Shown here: piece by piece, positions 1-7,794 of the stretch | How positions within the stretch are numbered: the first letter of the stretch is position 1 | Layout: each line of letters begins with the position of its first letter | Assembly: GCF_016773205.1 (NCBI RefSeq) | Contig: NZ_JAETWB010000007.1 | Coordinates: forward strand, 1 to 64,000 | Source of the DNA: Belnapia arida | GTDB taxonomy: Bacteria > Pseudomonadota > Alphaproteobacteria > Acetobacterales > Acetobacteraceae | Reading direction: 5' to 3' | Length of the DNA: 64,000 nucleotides | Position numbers and translations under genes: made by a program | The notes under the pieces: generated by a model | Databases searched by the model: none | What the model saw: the letters and a program-made list of their open reading frames with translations, nothing else | Told to the model about the DNA's origin: nothing

Positions 1-37
1 ACCAGAGCAGAAGGTGGCGGCGTTCCAGGCGGCTGCT

Positions 38-859
38 TCAGCCGTGCAACACTGTCCGTAAAGGCGGGGCAAGGCCACCACCATCGCCGAGGGTCAGCGC
101 CGGCACACCGGCCGGGCCGGCGTAAAGGATGCTGCCACGCATGACGAGGCCCGCCGCCGCGCCCGGCAGGGCGAGAGCCATGCTGGTGCGGAAGGTGCCC
201 TCGCCGATCTCGAGCAGCTTGCCGCTCGCCGCCGCCGCGGTCATCGCCGCCTGGAGCGCCGGGCCGTCATCCGTCTCGCCGTCGCCGGTCGCGCCGAAGT
301 CGCGCGCGGTGAGGCGCTCGGAGAGCTTGTCCTCCACCGTGCGCGGCACGCCGCCGGGGAAGCCGATGGTGAGCAGCCCCTCGTCACGGCCGAAGGTGGC
401 GATGTTGCCGAGGCTGTCGAAGCCGAGCAGCCGGTTGGCGCGCGCTCCGCGCAGCGGCAGCGCCGTCTGGCCGCTCTCCGACGGGTCGAGATGCAGCGCG
501 TTGCCGAGCCCGTCCTTCACCTCCTGCAGGACGGCGACCTGATAGTCCAGCTCGTCGTTCAGCGTGCGGGCGCGGAGGATGCCGTTCGACTGGAAGTCGG
601 TGGTGCGCGCCACCACCATGTCGCGGCGGAGCGTGACCTGGGTTCCGGCCCGCGGCGGGGCGTAGAAGACGACGCTGCCGCCCTCGCTGGCGCCCGCATT
701 GGTGACGACGAAGCCGCCGGCCTGCGGCACGCCGTCCAGCCGCACCTCGATATCCGTCGGCGTGAAGATCGGGAAGGGATAGGTGAATCCGGTCAGCACG
801 CCATCCGCACGGTACTGCACCCGCGGCGCGACGTCGCCGATTCTGATATGGTCGTCCAT
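38..859 (-). CDS. Phage tail fibre / tailspike protein, T7 gp17-like N-terminus, apparently truncated
   Basis: The first ~140 residues resemble the T7 gp17 N-terminal domain that attaches a fibre to a podoviral tail (RTLNDELDYQ, LQEVKDGLGNAL). Around residues 185-205 the motif FGATGDGETDDGPALQAA marks the start of a pectate-lyase-type beta-helix, as in tailspikes that bind or cut surface polysaccharide. The frame ends after 273 residues, just after a few beta-helix strands, whereas the family normally continues for hundreds of residues. A frameshift or premature stop near position 38-60 is therefore likely, but the window edge prevents a check. It is the last visible gene of the minus-strand structural operon, 9 bp after the internal-virion gene. 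Domain call is good; integrity is uncertain. Confidence 0.75.
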   Translation of the reverse strand: MDDHIRIGDVAPRVQYRADGVLTGFTYPFPIFTPTDIEVRLDGVPQAGGFVVTNAGASEGGSVVFYAPPRAGTQVTLRRDMVVARTTDFQSNGILRARTLNDELDYQVAVLQEVKDGLGNALHLDPSESGQTALPLRGARANRLLGFDSLGNIATFGRDEGLLTIGFPGGVPRTVEDKLSERLTARDFGATGDGETDDGPALQAAMTAAAASGKLLEIGEGTFRTSMALALPGAAAGLVMRGSILYAGPAGVPALTLGDGGGLAPPLRTVLHG

Positions 860-868
860 GCTGCGCTC

Positions 869-1330
869 CTAGTCCAACAGGTTCCTGGCGATGCCGCCGA
901 AGCCACGGCCGATGGCGGCGATGCCGCGGCCGGAGCTCAGCAGCGCCGTCACCGTGCCGTCTGGGTTCAAGAGGCTGCTGCGGCCATCGGCGAGGCGGGC
1001 ACGCAGCGTGGCGTCGTCCGCCCCCTGCGCCGCTGCCGCCTCATTGGCGAGGCCGCCCGTGACGGCAGCGGCCGATCCGCCATCCGACGAGACGCCGGCT
1101 GCGGCGAGGCGCGCGCGGGCGGAGGCGACGGCATGCGCCAGCGTTGTCTGCCGCTGCAGCGCCGCCTCCTGCGCCTGGGCCAGCAGCACCTGCTGCTGCG
1201 CCACCTCCCGCGTCGCATTGATCTGAGCCTGGGCCTTGTTGGCGGCGTCCTGCGCCTGGGCCTGGTGGACCTGGCCGTAGATCGTGGCACCGGCGCCGAG
1301 CACGGTGGCAATCGAGGTGAGTGCGCCCAT
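869..1330 (-). CDS. Putative internal virion protein (podovirus type)
   Basis: A 153-residue Ala/Gln-rich helical protein. A short hydrophobic N-terminus (ALTSIATVLGAGATIYG) is followed by a long Gln/Ala coiled region around residues 22-85 and a glycine-rich C-terminus. Small proteins of this composition sit between nozzle and tail fibre genes in T7-like phages, where gp14-type internal core proteins are ejected to help DNA cross the envelope. Its start codon overlaps the nozzle stop codon (ATGA), showing translational coupling. The assignment rests on position and composition; no catalytic motif is visible. Confidence 0.55.
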   Translation of the reverse strand: MGALTSIATVLGAGATIYGQVHQAQAQDAANKAQAQINATREVAQQQVLLAQAQEAALQRQTTLAHAVASARARLAAAGVSSDGGSAAAVTGGLANEAAAAQGADDATLRARLADGRSSLLNPDGTVTALLSSGRGIAAIGRGFGGIARNLLD

Positions 1331-3210
1331 CAGTCGGTCATCCTCGTATCGGTGGTGACGGAAAGCAGCGTCATCGGCAGCGGCGTGTGGTCCTCGATGC
1401 GCCAGAGCGGCTGCATCGCATCGCTCCGCCAGCCGAGGGCGCGCAGCCGCACATCGCCGGTGAAGGGCGCGGGGGCTGCGTCGAGCATCGGCGTATCGAG
1501 CCGGCGGAAGGGCACCGGCTGCGGGCCGCGGCCGAGATCGACAGCGAGCGCCGTCGTCTCCAGCAGACGGAAGGTCGCGGCGACGAGACGGATCGGTGCC
1601 GCGCGGGCGCCGATCGCGGTGGAGAGCTCGGGCGGCAGCGGCTCGATCACATGGGTGAAGGCGAGACCGATCTGCACGCTCGTCGAAGGCGGGTCGATGG
1701 TGACGCTGCCGTTCAGCACCGTCTCATCTTCACGCGGTGCGCCTTCGGCGACGACGCCGACCGTTTGGCTTTCGAGATGGGCAAGGCCGGACCACTCATC
1801 CTGCGGCACCGGCGCTGCGCCGGTCAGCGCCGCGTCGAGGCCGAGGGCGTCATCGAAGCGCTCAAGCCGGATGCTGCCGGCCCGCTGCACCGCGGCCCAG
1901 ACCGTGCCGCCGATCTCGGCGAGCGCGAGGAAGGCGCCGGCCGTTTCCTGCCGCGTCCAGGCGGTGACCTGCTCGGCGCGGTAGAGCGTCAGCGTCGAGA
2001 GGCTGCCATCGGCCATCGCCACATGCAGCAGCCGGCGGCGCTGGTCGTAGCACATCGAGACCGGGTCCCGGATCAGGTGCTGGGCGACGAGGCCGAGGTC
2101 ATTCGCCTGGTAGAGCTGCTGCAAGTCGGTGTAGGCGAACTCGAAGATCCCGCGCCCGTTGCGGCTGGCGAAGATGGTGGAGCCATCGACATCCACCGGC
2201 GGCACCATGCGCGTCATGATCGAACCAACCCGCGTCTGCCGGTCGAGCTGGATGCTGCCCGGCGTCAGCGGCGCGCCGCTCACCATCCACTCCGTGCCGG
2301 AGGTGAAGACCTGCAGGTGCTGGCCGGAGAAGACGGCGCGGATGGCGTTCACCTGATCGGAGACGAGGCTGAACTCGATCGCCTGGTCGTCGAGCCCGGT
2401 GCCCTGGTCGAAGTTGAACAAGTCGCCCGTGCGGGACAGCCAGAGCCGGTTCGGCAGGTCGCGTGAGCCGCCCAGCACCAGCCGGTCCTGGTGGAAGCAG
2501 AGCGTCACCGGCCAGCCATGCACCGGGGAGAAGGCGGCCTCGTCCCAGTCCGCCGTCGCCGTGGTGCCGGCGAGCGTCTCCTCCACCACCGCATTCGCCT
2601 GGGTTGACGAGACAACGCCGGTCACCACCAGCCGCTTGCCACCGATTCGGAAGCGCACGCCGGCATGGCCCGCGGCGAAGATGGCGGCGGAGGCGGTGAG
2701 GCCGATGCTGCCCGTCGTCCCGCTCGGCGTCAGCGTGACCTCGGGCGCGGCGAAGTAGTGGAAAGGCTCGCGCAGGAAGGACCAGGGCGCGATCGTCCAG
2801 GCAACATGGCTGGTCCGCGTCACCCGCTGCGGCGGCAGGTCGGGGTGGCAGACCAGCAGCGTATCGGCGCTCTGGGTGAAGGCGAGCTGCGGCAGCATCG
2901 CGGCCGTCCAGGGTGCCGGGAACTGCGCCACCTGGCCGTCATCGATGAAGACCTGGAGCAGGCCTTCCGTCAGCACCAGTAGATAGGCCTGCTCCGTGTT
3001 GAACTCGAAGGCGATGAGCCGCGCGGGCCCGGGCAGCATCGCCACATGGCGGAGGCCGGGCCGGCGCGTGACGCCGCCGGTCGGCTGGATGAAAACGTTA
3101 CGCAATCGCCGCGCGCCATTGGCATAGGCGCGGAGGTCCGGCCGGCCGAGCAGCGTGGGCGCCACTTCGCCGGCGGTGAAGCTGGTCTTCAGCGTACGGG
3201 CCTGGGCCAT
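1330..3210 (-). CDS. Phage tail nozzle / tail tubular protein B (gp12-like)
   Basis: A 626-residue protein with the typical opening of podoviral nozzle proteins: a SFTAGEVAPTLLGRPDL segment, then a run with RNVFIQPTGGVTRRPG. This 'arrives-with-genomic-DNA' signature recurs in tail proteins of T7-like prophages of Proteobacteria. The remainder is beta-rich with a propeller-like repeat pattern (LVCHPDLPPQRVTR, QDRLVLGGSRDLPNRLW, MVPPVDVDGSTIFAS). The role is to form the distal tail tube below the adaptor. It lies 2 bp after the adaptor gene and overlaps the next gene by 4 bp, so it is part of one operon. Confidence in family is high; exact equivalence to gp12 is by position. Confidence 0.85.
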   Translation of the reverse strand: MAQARTLKTSFTAGEVAPTLLGRPDLRAYANGARRLRNVFIQPTGGVTRRPGLRHVAMLPGPARLIAFEFNTEQAYLLVLTEGLLQVFIDDGQVAQFPAPWTAAMLPQLAFTQSADTLLVCHPDLPPQRVTRTSHVAWTIAPWSFLREPFHYFAAPEVTLTPSGTTGSIGLTASAAIFAAGHAGVRFRIGGKRLVVTGVVSSTQANAVVEETLAGTTATADWDEAAFSPVHGWPVTLCFHQDRLVLGGSRDLPNRLWLSRTGDLFNFDQGTGLDDQAIEFSLVSDQVNAIRAVFSGQHLQVFTSGTEWMVSGAPLTPGSIQLDRQTRVGSIMTRMVPPVDVDGSTIFASRNGRGIFEFAYTDLQQLYQANDLGLVAQHLIRDPVSMCYDQRRRLLHVAMADGSLSTLTLYRAEQVTAWTRQETAGAFLALAEIGGTVWAAVQRAGSIRLERFDDALGLDAALTGAAPVPQDEWSGLAHLESQTVGVVAEGAPREDETVLNGSVTIDPPSTSVQIGLAFTHVIEPLPPELSTAIGARAAPIRLVAATFRLLETTALAVDLGRGPQPVPFRRLDTPMLDAAPAPFTGDVRLRALGWRSDAMQPLWRIEDHTPLPMTLLSVTTDTRMTD

Positions 3211-3212
3211 GC

Positions 3213-3782
3213 TCAGCCCCGCACCGTGACGAGCGGGAAGCCCTCGATCGCGCGCGGCGTCGCCTGCTGGCTGTCGGCGCGGCGGGCGTTGCGCAGCTCG
3301 GCATCCGCCTGGGCCAGCAGCAGCTGGGCGCGGCCGGTGTTCTCGGTCAGCGGGATGCAGAACTCGGCGGCGAGGCGCGCGGCCAGCGCTGCGGCGAAGA
3401 AGGCCGGGAAGGCGCCCTCATCCGGGCGGAAGACGTAGCTGAGGACGACCTGCGGCGCATTGCAATGCAGCCGGTCCTCGAACAGCCGGTAGGCGAGGCC
3501 GCGGCCGCTGTTCGGCACGCCGGCCGAAAGCACGCGCAGGAAGCCGGCGGGCAGCTGGAAGGCGTACTGGAAATCGGCGACCGGCGTCGCCGCCAGCCGT
3601 GGCAGGCAGGCCTGGCCGGTGGCGAAGCTCCAGGGATGCGAGGAGAGCAGCGCGTCGCGGGTGCCGGCATAGAGGTTGGCCGCCACCTCGGCCTCGGCGG
3701 TGCCTTCGTCGAGCGAGGCGATCGGCTGGGCGCCGATCTTCAGCAGCGCGCGCGTGCAGAGCGCGAGGGCGGAGAGGGCCAT
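3213..3782 (-). CDS. Phage tail adaptor / tail tubular protein A (gp11-like)
   Basis: A 189-residue protein of the size of T7 gp11, the ring that joins portal to nozzle. The opening ALSALALCTRALLKIGAQPI and the segment RDALLSSHPWSFAT are characteristic of this family (a conserved helix followed by 'hPW.FA'). The gene sits between major capsid and nozzle genes, the standard podoviral order. ATG is at 3782. A 9-bp hairpin separates it from the capsid gene upstream, so its transcription may be lower than that of the capsid gene. Confidence 0.85.
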   Translation of the reverse strand: MALSALALCTRALLKIGAQPIASLDEGTAEAEVAANLYAGTRDALLSSHPWSFATGQACLPRLAATPVADFQYAFQLPAGFLRVLSAGVPNSGRGLAYRLFEDRLHCNAPQVVLSYVFRPDEGAFPAFFAAALAARLAAEFCIPLTENTGRAQLLLAQADAELRNARRADSQQATPRAIEGFPLVTVRG

Positions 3783-3816
3783 CGGGTGTGAAACTCCGGC
3801 GGTGAGGAAGGAAAGG

Positions 3817-3844
3817 GCCCCACCCCGTGGATGCAGGGTGGGGC
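3817..3844 (-). terminator. Hairpin downstream of the capsid gene, possible partial terminator
   Basis: A 9-bp perfect stem (GCCCCACCC at 3817-3825 with GGGTGGGGC at 3836-3844) lies 10 bp after the capsid stop on the minus strand. It is followed by a pyrimidine-rich tract (CTTTCCTTCC) rather than a clean T run. T7 places its Tphi terminator at the same position, after gene 10, to raise capsid yield. The analogy is inference. Confidence 0.4.
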
Positions 3845-3854
3845 GGTGGCTGCA

Positions 3855-4688
3855 TTACTCTTTGCAGCGCATCCGGACGACGCCGGTGTTGTCGACCAGC
3901 ACGGCGCCTTGGCTCATCATCGTATTGACGAAATGCGCGGCGCGGTCGCCATGCCAGGTGACGTCGGTGGAGATTTCCGCCGCCGCAGCGTGGCCGACCG
4001 CCGTCTTGTGGAAGAAGTAGCAGTAGCGCAGCGCGCCATTCTTGGTCAGACCGCTATGCGGCATCCAGGTGGCGCCGAGCCAGCACTTCGCCTGCGTGCC
4101 CTTCCAAGGCAGCTCGTCCGGGCCCATGTACTGGGTGTTGGCAAACTCCTGGATGGTCAGCAGTTCGCTCCACTGCTTCCAACCGACGACGGCGAAGCGG
4201 TTGCCGTCATCCGGCACATCCGCATTGCCAAGCGCCTGGAAGGCGAGCAGCACCTTGGCACGCGTCATGCCGTCGTTGTCGGTCTCGCCGGTGTTCGTGC
4301 CGATCGCCTCGTTGGTGGCGGAATCGAGGGCGGAGATGATCAGCTCATCGGTCTTGCGGCCGAGGGCATAGGCGCCGGCATTGGCTACCACCGCGCGCTC
4401 GTCGATATTGGTCTTCAGCTCGTCCATCCGGTCGACCCAGTCGCCGGCGTAGTAGTCCTGCAGGAAGCATTCGACATTGGTGTGGTCGATGTTCATCACC
4501 GGCACGACGCCGTTGCGTGCCTTGGCGGCGGCGGTGCCGCGGCCGACCTTCTGGAAGATGGTGGAGGCGCCGCGCACCTCGGACTTGCTGCGCACCAGCG
4601 GGCGCAGCTTGCTGCCCTGGCGCTGATAGGCTTCCTGAACCTCGGCTTCGTACTGCTTGATGAAGGCCTGGTCGATGGAGCTGGACAT
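3855..4688 (-). CDS. Phage major capsid protein (podovirus type)
   Basis: A 277-residue protein recognisable as the major capsid protein of T7-like prophages. Visible are an N-terminal helical arm (IDQAFIKQYEAEVQEAYQ), the segment VRSKSEVRGASTIFQKVG, the stretch AYALGRKTDELIISALD and a C-terminal domain ending near TGVVRMRCKE. It builds the icosahedral head by co-assembly with the scaffold encoded just upstream. The gene follows scaffold with a 141-bp gap and precedes the tail adaptor, as in T7. It lacks the long C-terminal extension of T7 gp10B. ATG at 4688 is preceded by a purine-rich stretch (AGGGCAGACC on the minus strand). Confidence 0.88.
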   Translation of the reverse strand: MSSSIDQAFIKQYEAEVQEAYQRQGSKLRPLVRSKSEVRGASTIFQKVGRGTAAAKARNGVVPVMNIDHTNVECFLQDYYAGDWVDRMDELKTNIDERAVVANAGAYALGRKTDELIISALDSATNEAIGTNTGETDNDGMTRAKVLLAFQALGNADVPDDGNRFAVVGWKQWSELLTIQEFANTQYMGPDELPWKGTQAKCWLGATWMPHSGLTKNGALRYCYFFHKTAVGHAAAAEISTDVTWHGDRAAHFVNTMMSQGAVLVDNTGVVRMRCKE

Positions 4689-4779
4689 GGTCTGCCCTTC
4701 GCTTGGGGGTCGGTGGGAAGGCCGCGCCGATGCGGTTTGTCCCGCTTGCGAGACCGCCTGGGCACGGCACGCCGCGGCT

Positions 4780-4800
4780 CCGCCCGCGCGAAGCGGGCGG
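4780..4800. other. GC-rich hairpin between scaffold and capsid genes
   Basis: An 8-bp stem (CCGCCCGC with GCGGGCGG, 5-base loop) lies in the 141-bp gap upstream of the capsid gene. There is no T run on the minus strand, so it is not an obvious terminator. It could stabilise the 5' end of the capsid mRNA. I see no further gene in this gap. Confidence 0.35.
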
Positions 4801-4829
4801 GGTTGTTCGCGGCGGAAAGGGGTTCGGGC

Positions 4830-5567
4830 TTACTGGCCGACGAGGCGGCGGAAGCCCTCGGTCACGCGGGTGACGAAGGCCGGCTCGCGCGTCCGCCAGT
4901 AGCGTGGGTCGCGCATCATGGCGCGCAGTTCCGCCTCGCTCTCGCCGGGCGGCGTCACGCCGCCGCGGGCAAGGCCGGGCTCGTCGCCCTGCATCATCCG
5001 CTCGAGCGCGAGCACGCCCTCGGCGGTGGAGGAGAGCGCGGCATAGACCGGCGCCGGCAGCTTGGCCTTGCCCCAGGCGGAAAGCTGCGCGGCCATGGCC
5101 TTGAAGCGTTCCTCGCCGCCGAAATGCGCGGCGAGCTTCTCGCGCTGGCGATTGGCCTCGAACTCGGCGGCGGCCTCTGCGATCAGCGGCAGCAACCGCT
5201 CGGCAGCGAGGTCGTAGACCAGCTGCGCTTGGCCAGGGGTGAAATGCGCGGCGTGCAGCCGGCTGTTCACCTCGGCATCGGCGCAGCAGAGGTCGTGCGG
5301 CGGGGTGATCTCGTAGCCATCGGGCGCATCGGGGATGCCCATTGCCTGGCGGAAGCGCAGCAGGTCCTCCGGCGCCGCATTGGCACCGGGCGGGCCGGCG
5401 CGCTGGGAGAGACGGCGCTCCAGCTCGCGGTAAGATTTCAGCAGCGCTTCGGTGCGCAGCGTGCCGGTCTCGGCATCCCAGAATTTCTCCGGCACATCGG
5501 CTAGGCGCGGCGCAGGGCCGTCAGCCTCGGCGGGCTGCAACAAATCCTCGGGCATCGGTCGGGTCAC
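4830..5567 (-). CDS. Phage capsid assembly scaffolding protein
   Basis: A 245-residue acidic, mostly helical protein between portal and capsid genes, the position of T7 gene 9. The segment VPEKFWDAETGTLRTEALLKSY is typical of scaffold proteins in T7-like prophages ('P.kfWd.e.g.vr.eal.ksy'). The middle (LAAERLLPLIAEAAAEFEANRQREK) is a long charged helix, and the C-terminus RDPRYWRTREPAFVTRV resembles the capsid-binding tail of such proteins. Its ATG overlaps the portal stop codon (ATGA), so the two are translationally coupled. It directs procapsid assembly and is absent from the mature particle. Confidence 0.8.
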   Translation of the reverse strand: MTRPMPEDLLQPAEADGPAPRLADVPEKFWDAETGTLRTEALLKSYRELERRLSQRAGPPGANAAPEDLLRFRQAMGIPDAPDGYEITPPHDLCCADAEVNSRLHAAHFTPGQAQLVYDLAAERLLPLIAEAAAEFEANRQREKLAAHFGGEERFKAMAAQLSAWGKAKLPAPVYAALSSTAEGVLALERMMQGDEPGLARGGVTPPGESEAELRAMMRDPRYWRTREPAFVTRVTEGFRRLVGQ

Positions 5568-6982
5568 TCCCGGTTAGAGGGGGTTGGGACAGGCGCCAGC
5601 ACCTCGGCCGGGGCGCCGAGGGTGCGGGCCAGCCAGCGGGTCGCGGCTGCGGCATCGACCTGCCGCGCGGCCTCGCCGCCGAGCTGGCCGACCGCCTGGA
5701 GGAAGAGCAGCGTGTTCGCCGCGTCGGCCCGGCCCTGGATGCGGGCGAGCGGGCTCTCGTAGCGCAACGCCACCTCGCGCCCGTCGAGCAGCAATGGCGG
5801 GATCTCGCCGCGCCGGCCGAGGATGCCGAGGCAGCGGCTGACGAGCGGCGTCAGCAGCTCGGTCTGCAGGCGGCCATAGGTGGCGCCGAGCAGGCGCGCG
5901 GTCTGCGCGCTGCGCTCCAGCACCTCGGTCGCCGTCATCGCGCCGGCCTGCATGGTGCCAAGCCGGTCGGCGAGCAGCGCGCCGCGGATGCGCGCCCGCA
6001 GATCCTGCAGCACCAGCTGCGACACGTCGAAATTCCCCGGCGCCGCGAGCGGCGTCAGCCCGGCGCTGCCTGGGGCGCGGGGGATGATGGCGCCGGGGAC
6101 GAGCTTCACCGTCGCCGGATTTAGCACGCCGTCATCCTCGGCCTGCCAGATGCCGGTCGCCGCGATGGAGGCGTTTTTCAGCACCAGCTCCACCACCTTG
6201 TTGGCGGTGCGGATATCGGGCAGGGCCTTCATCACCGGCCCGCGCCCATAAAGTTCGCCCGGCACCTTCAGCCAGCGGAAGGCGATGCAGGGGCTCTCAT
6301 GGAAGCGCCCCTCGGCCAGCAGTAGCGGCCGGGCGGGATCGGCGGTGAGGATGGCGGCATAGCGCGTGCCGCCGCGCTCGGCCCAGAGCGCCTCAAGCAG
6401 CGGCAGCGGCATGGCATCGCTGCCCGCCCGCTCCAGCTCCGGCGGCGCTTTGGGGAAGCGGGTGCGGAGCTGGCCCGGCGTCAGCCGCGCCTGGCGGTAG
6501 ATGGTATCAAGCCGTCCGTCCGGCCCTTCCTCCAGCACTGCGCTGCGCAGTGGTGCCGCAGCGAAACGGAAGGCGGAGGGCCCGCCGAGCGGGGCCTCCT
6601 CCACCAGCAGCACGCCGGTGCCGGTGACGACCAGCTCGACGAAGGCCTGGTGCATCTCGACCGCGAAGTTGGAGCGGTCGAAATGCCCCTGGAGCGTCGC
6701 GGCAGCATCCTCCAGGGCCTCGGCCATGGCGCGGCCGGCCTCGCCCTCGGCGAAGGGCCGGGCGGGGGAGAGACCGAACCAGCGCGACCAGGGCGGGGTC
6801 AGTTCGGCAAGGAGCGAAGCGGCGAGCTGCTCGGCCGCATCCGCCGCCGTCGCGTCGAACAGGGCGCCGCCCTGGCCGATGGGGGGCAGCACATGGGCGT
6901 AGCAATCCTGCCAGACAGGCTCCAGCGGGCGGCGGCGGTCGAGCGCGGCTTGGTGGCGGGCGAGGATTTCCTCGGCGGTCAT
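5564..6982 (-). CDS. Phage portal (head-to-tail connector) protein
   Basis: A 472-residue member of the head-tail connector family. The N-terminus has the expected pattern (RRPLEPVWQDCYAHVLPP, then LTPPWSRWFGLSP). The core includes ALPDIRTANKVVELVLKNAS and the late segment LGTMQAGAMTATEVLERS, the conserved 'mTAtEV.eR' element of podoviral portals. It forms the dodecameric ring through which DNA is packaged and ejected. It is shorter than T7 gp8 (about 536 residues), consistent with smaller alphaproteobacterial homologues. No terminase gene lies beside it in this window. Confidence 0.88.
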   Translation of the reverse strand: MTAEEILARHQAALDRRRPLEPVWQDCYAHVLPPIGQGGALFDATAADAAEQLAASLLAELTPPWSRWFGLSPARPFAEGEAGRAMAEALEDAAATLQGHFDRSNFAVEMHQAFVELVVTGTGVLLVEEAPLGGPSAFRFAAAPLRSAVLEEGPDGRLDTIYRQARLTPGQLRTRFPKAPPELERAGSDAMPLPLLEALWAERGGTRYAAILTADPARPLLLAEGRFHESPCIAFRWLKVPGELYGRGPVMKALPDIRTANKVVELVLKNASIAATGIWQAEDDGVLNPATVKLVPGAIIPRAPGSAGLTPLAAPGNFDVSQLVLQDLRARIRGALLADRLGTMQAGAMTATEVLERSAQTARLLGATYGRLQTELLTPLVSRCLGILGRRGEIPPLLLDGREVALRYESPLARIQGRADAANTLLFLQAVGQLGGEAARQVDAAAATRWLARTLGAPAEVLAPVPTPSNRE

Positions 6983-6987
6983 CGGCG

Positions 6988-7218
6988 CTACTCCCCGAGC
7001 AGGGATTTGCGAGCGACCGCCGGCAGCGGCGCCAGCACGCCGCGGTCGGAGGTGGCGATGGTGCCCTCCAGCCCGCGCCGCGAGCGGGCCTGCGACTCGA
7101 CCTCCGCGGCCTGCTGGGCCTGGACTGGGGTTGGCGCCACGGCCACCGGCGCGGGCGCCGGGGGCGGCGCGACGATCACCGGCTTCGGGGCACGGAACAG
7201 GCCACCCATGCGCGTCAC
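6988..7218 (-). CDS. Small proline-rich protein upstream of portal, function unknown
   Basis: A 76-residue protein with a Pro/Ala/Val-rich N-terminal half (PAPAPVAVAPTPV) and a basic middle (ESQARSRRGLEGT). Its stop is 5 bp before the portal start, so it probably shares that mRNA. Small proteins of this kind occur upstream of portal genes in T7-like prophages, but I know no function. It is the first gene after the terminator at 7253-7295. Confidence 0.5.
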   Translation of the reverse strand: MTRMGGLFRAPKPVIVAPPPAPAPVAVAPTPVQAQQAAEVESQARSRRGLEGTIATSDRGVLAPLPAVARKSLLGE

Positions 7219-7252
7219 CTCGGGTTCTGGGAGTGCGGGAGCGATCCGGAGC

Positions 7253-7295
7253 CCAAAAAGGCCACGGGCCCGGTCTGGTAGGACCGGGCCCGTGG
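7253..7295 (-). terminator. Strong rho-independent terminator or attenuator ahead of the structural genes
   Basis: A perfect 14-bp stem (CCACGGGCCCGGTC at 7262-7275 with its complement at 7282-7295, 6-base loop) is followed on the minus strand by GCCTTTTT. It separates the two SOS-box-proximal genes (7354-8219) from portal and later genes, so read-through or antitermination would be needed for one transcript. Confidence 0.75.
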
Positions 7296-7350
7296 AAGTC
7301 GGGGGATCGGGAGGAGGCCAGCGGGCGCAGATCGCCCGTTGACGAGGGAT

Positions 7351-7380
7351 GTTCTACCTCGCAGCCGGCGCGGCTGTCAA
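7351..7380 (-). promoter_or_regulatory. Sigma70-like promoter candidate for the structural genes
   Basis: On the minus strand TTGACA (7380-7375) is followed after 18 bp by TAGAAC (7356-7351). The -35 is a perfect match and the -10 matches at 4 of 6. It lies at the 3' end of the 7354-7794 gene and directs transcription into the hairpin at 7253-7295, so the two would form a promoter-attenuator pair. This is sequence matching only. Confidence 0.35.
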
Positions 7381-7794
7381 GATATTTTTCCTAGCAACAA
7401 GCATTTTATTTAAATAACGAAATAAACCTAACGGCGTCACCGCGAAGGGCGCGTCGCCGCCCAGCACGGCCCGGCACAGCGCCACGCATGAATAGGGCAG
7501 GAGGGGCGGCAGGCGCCGCGCCCGTGGCTCCCCGGGAAGGAAGGGGCCGAGCACCAGTAGCCCTGCCCGCCGGTAGAAGCCCGGCAGATCGAAGCCGAGC
7601 GGTAGGCTAAGGCGCGAGACCACCAGCCGCCCAGTCAGCGGGTCAAGCACCGTCCATCCCGCGTCATCCGCCAGCGCGGCGAAGCAGTGGCGAAAGCCTG
7701 GCCGCAAAAGGCGCAGCCAAGGCTGGTCCGCGCCATCGCCGAAGACGATGAAGACCTGCTGCGCCGGCACCCGCCGATGCGCCGCGCGGATCAT
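7354..7794 (-). CDS. Unknown protein in the phage-like cluster; possible cysteine-peptidase-like pattern
   Basis: A 146-residue protein I do not recognise with certainty. A His-Cys pair (residues 36-37, RPGFRHCFAAL), a following strand with WTVLDPLTGRLVV, and a helix-start Cys (residue 103, LPYSCVALCRAVLG) give an arrangement seen in NlpC/P60 and papain-like folds. The order of catalytic residues is not convincing. It overlaps the upstream gene by 4 bp (ATGA), so the pair is co-translated. Its 3' end carries a possible promoter for the structural genes. It could be a lysis or head-maturation protein; this is a guess. Confidence 0.5.
   Translation of the reverse strand: MIRAAHRRVPAQQVFIVFGDGADQPWLRLLRPGFRHCFAALADDAGWTVLDPLTGRLVVSRLSLPLGFDLPGFYRRAGLLVLGPFLPGEPRARRLPPLLPYSCVALCRAVLGGDAPFAVTPLGLFRYLNKMLVARKNILTAAPAAR

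Noticed and set aside
3831-5504. A 557-codon plus-strand frame opposite capsid and scaffold genes
   Set aside because: It crosses two well-supported phage genes and a non-coding gap, and has no family pattern.
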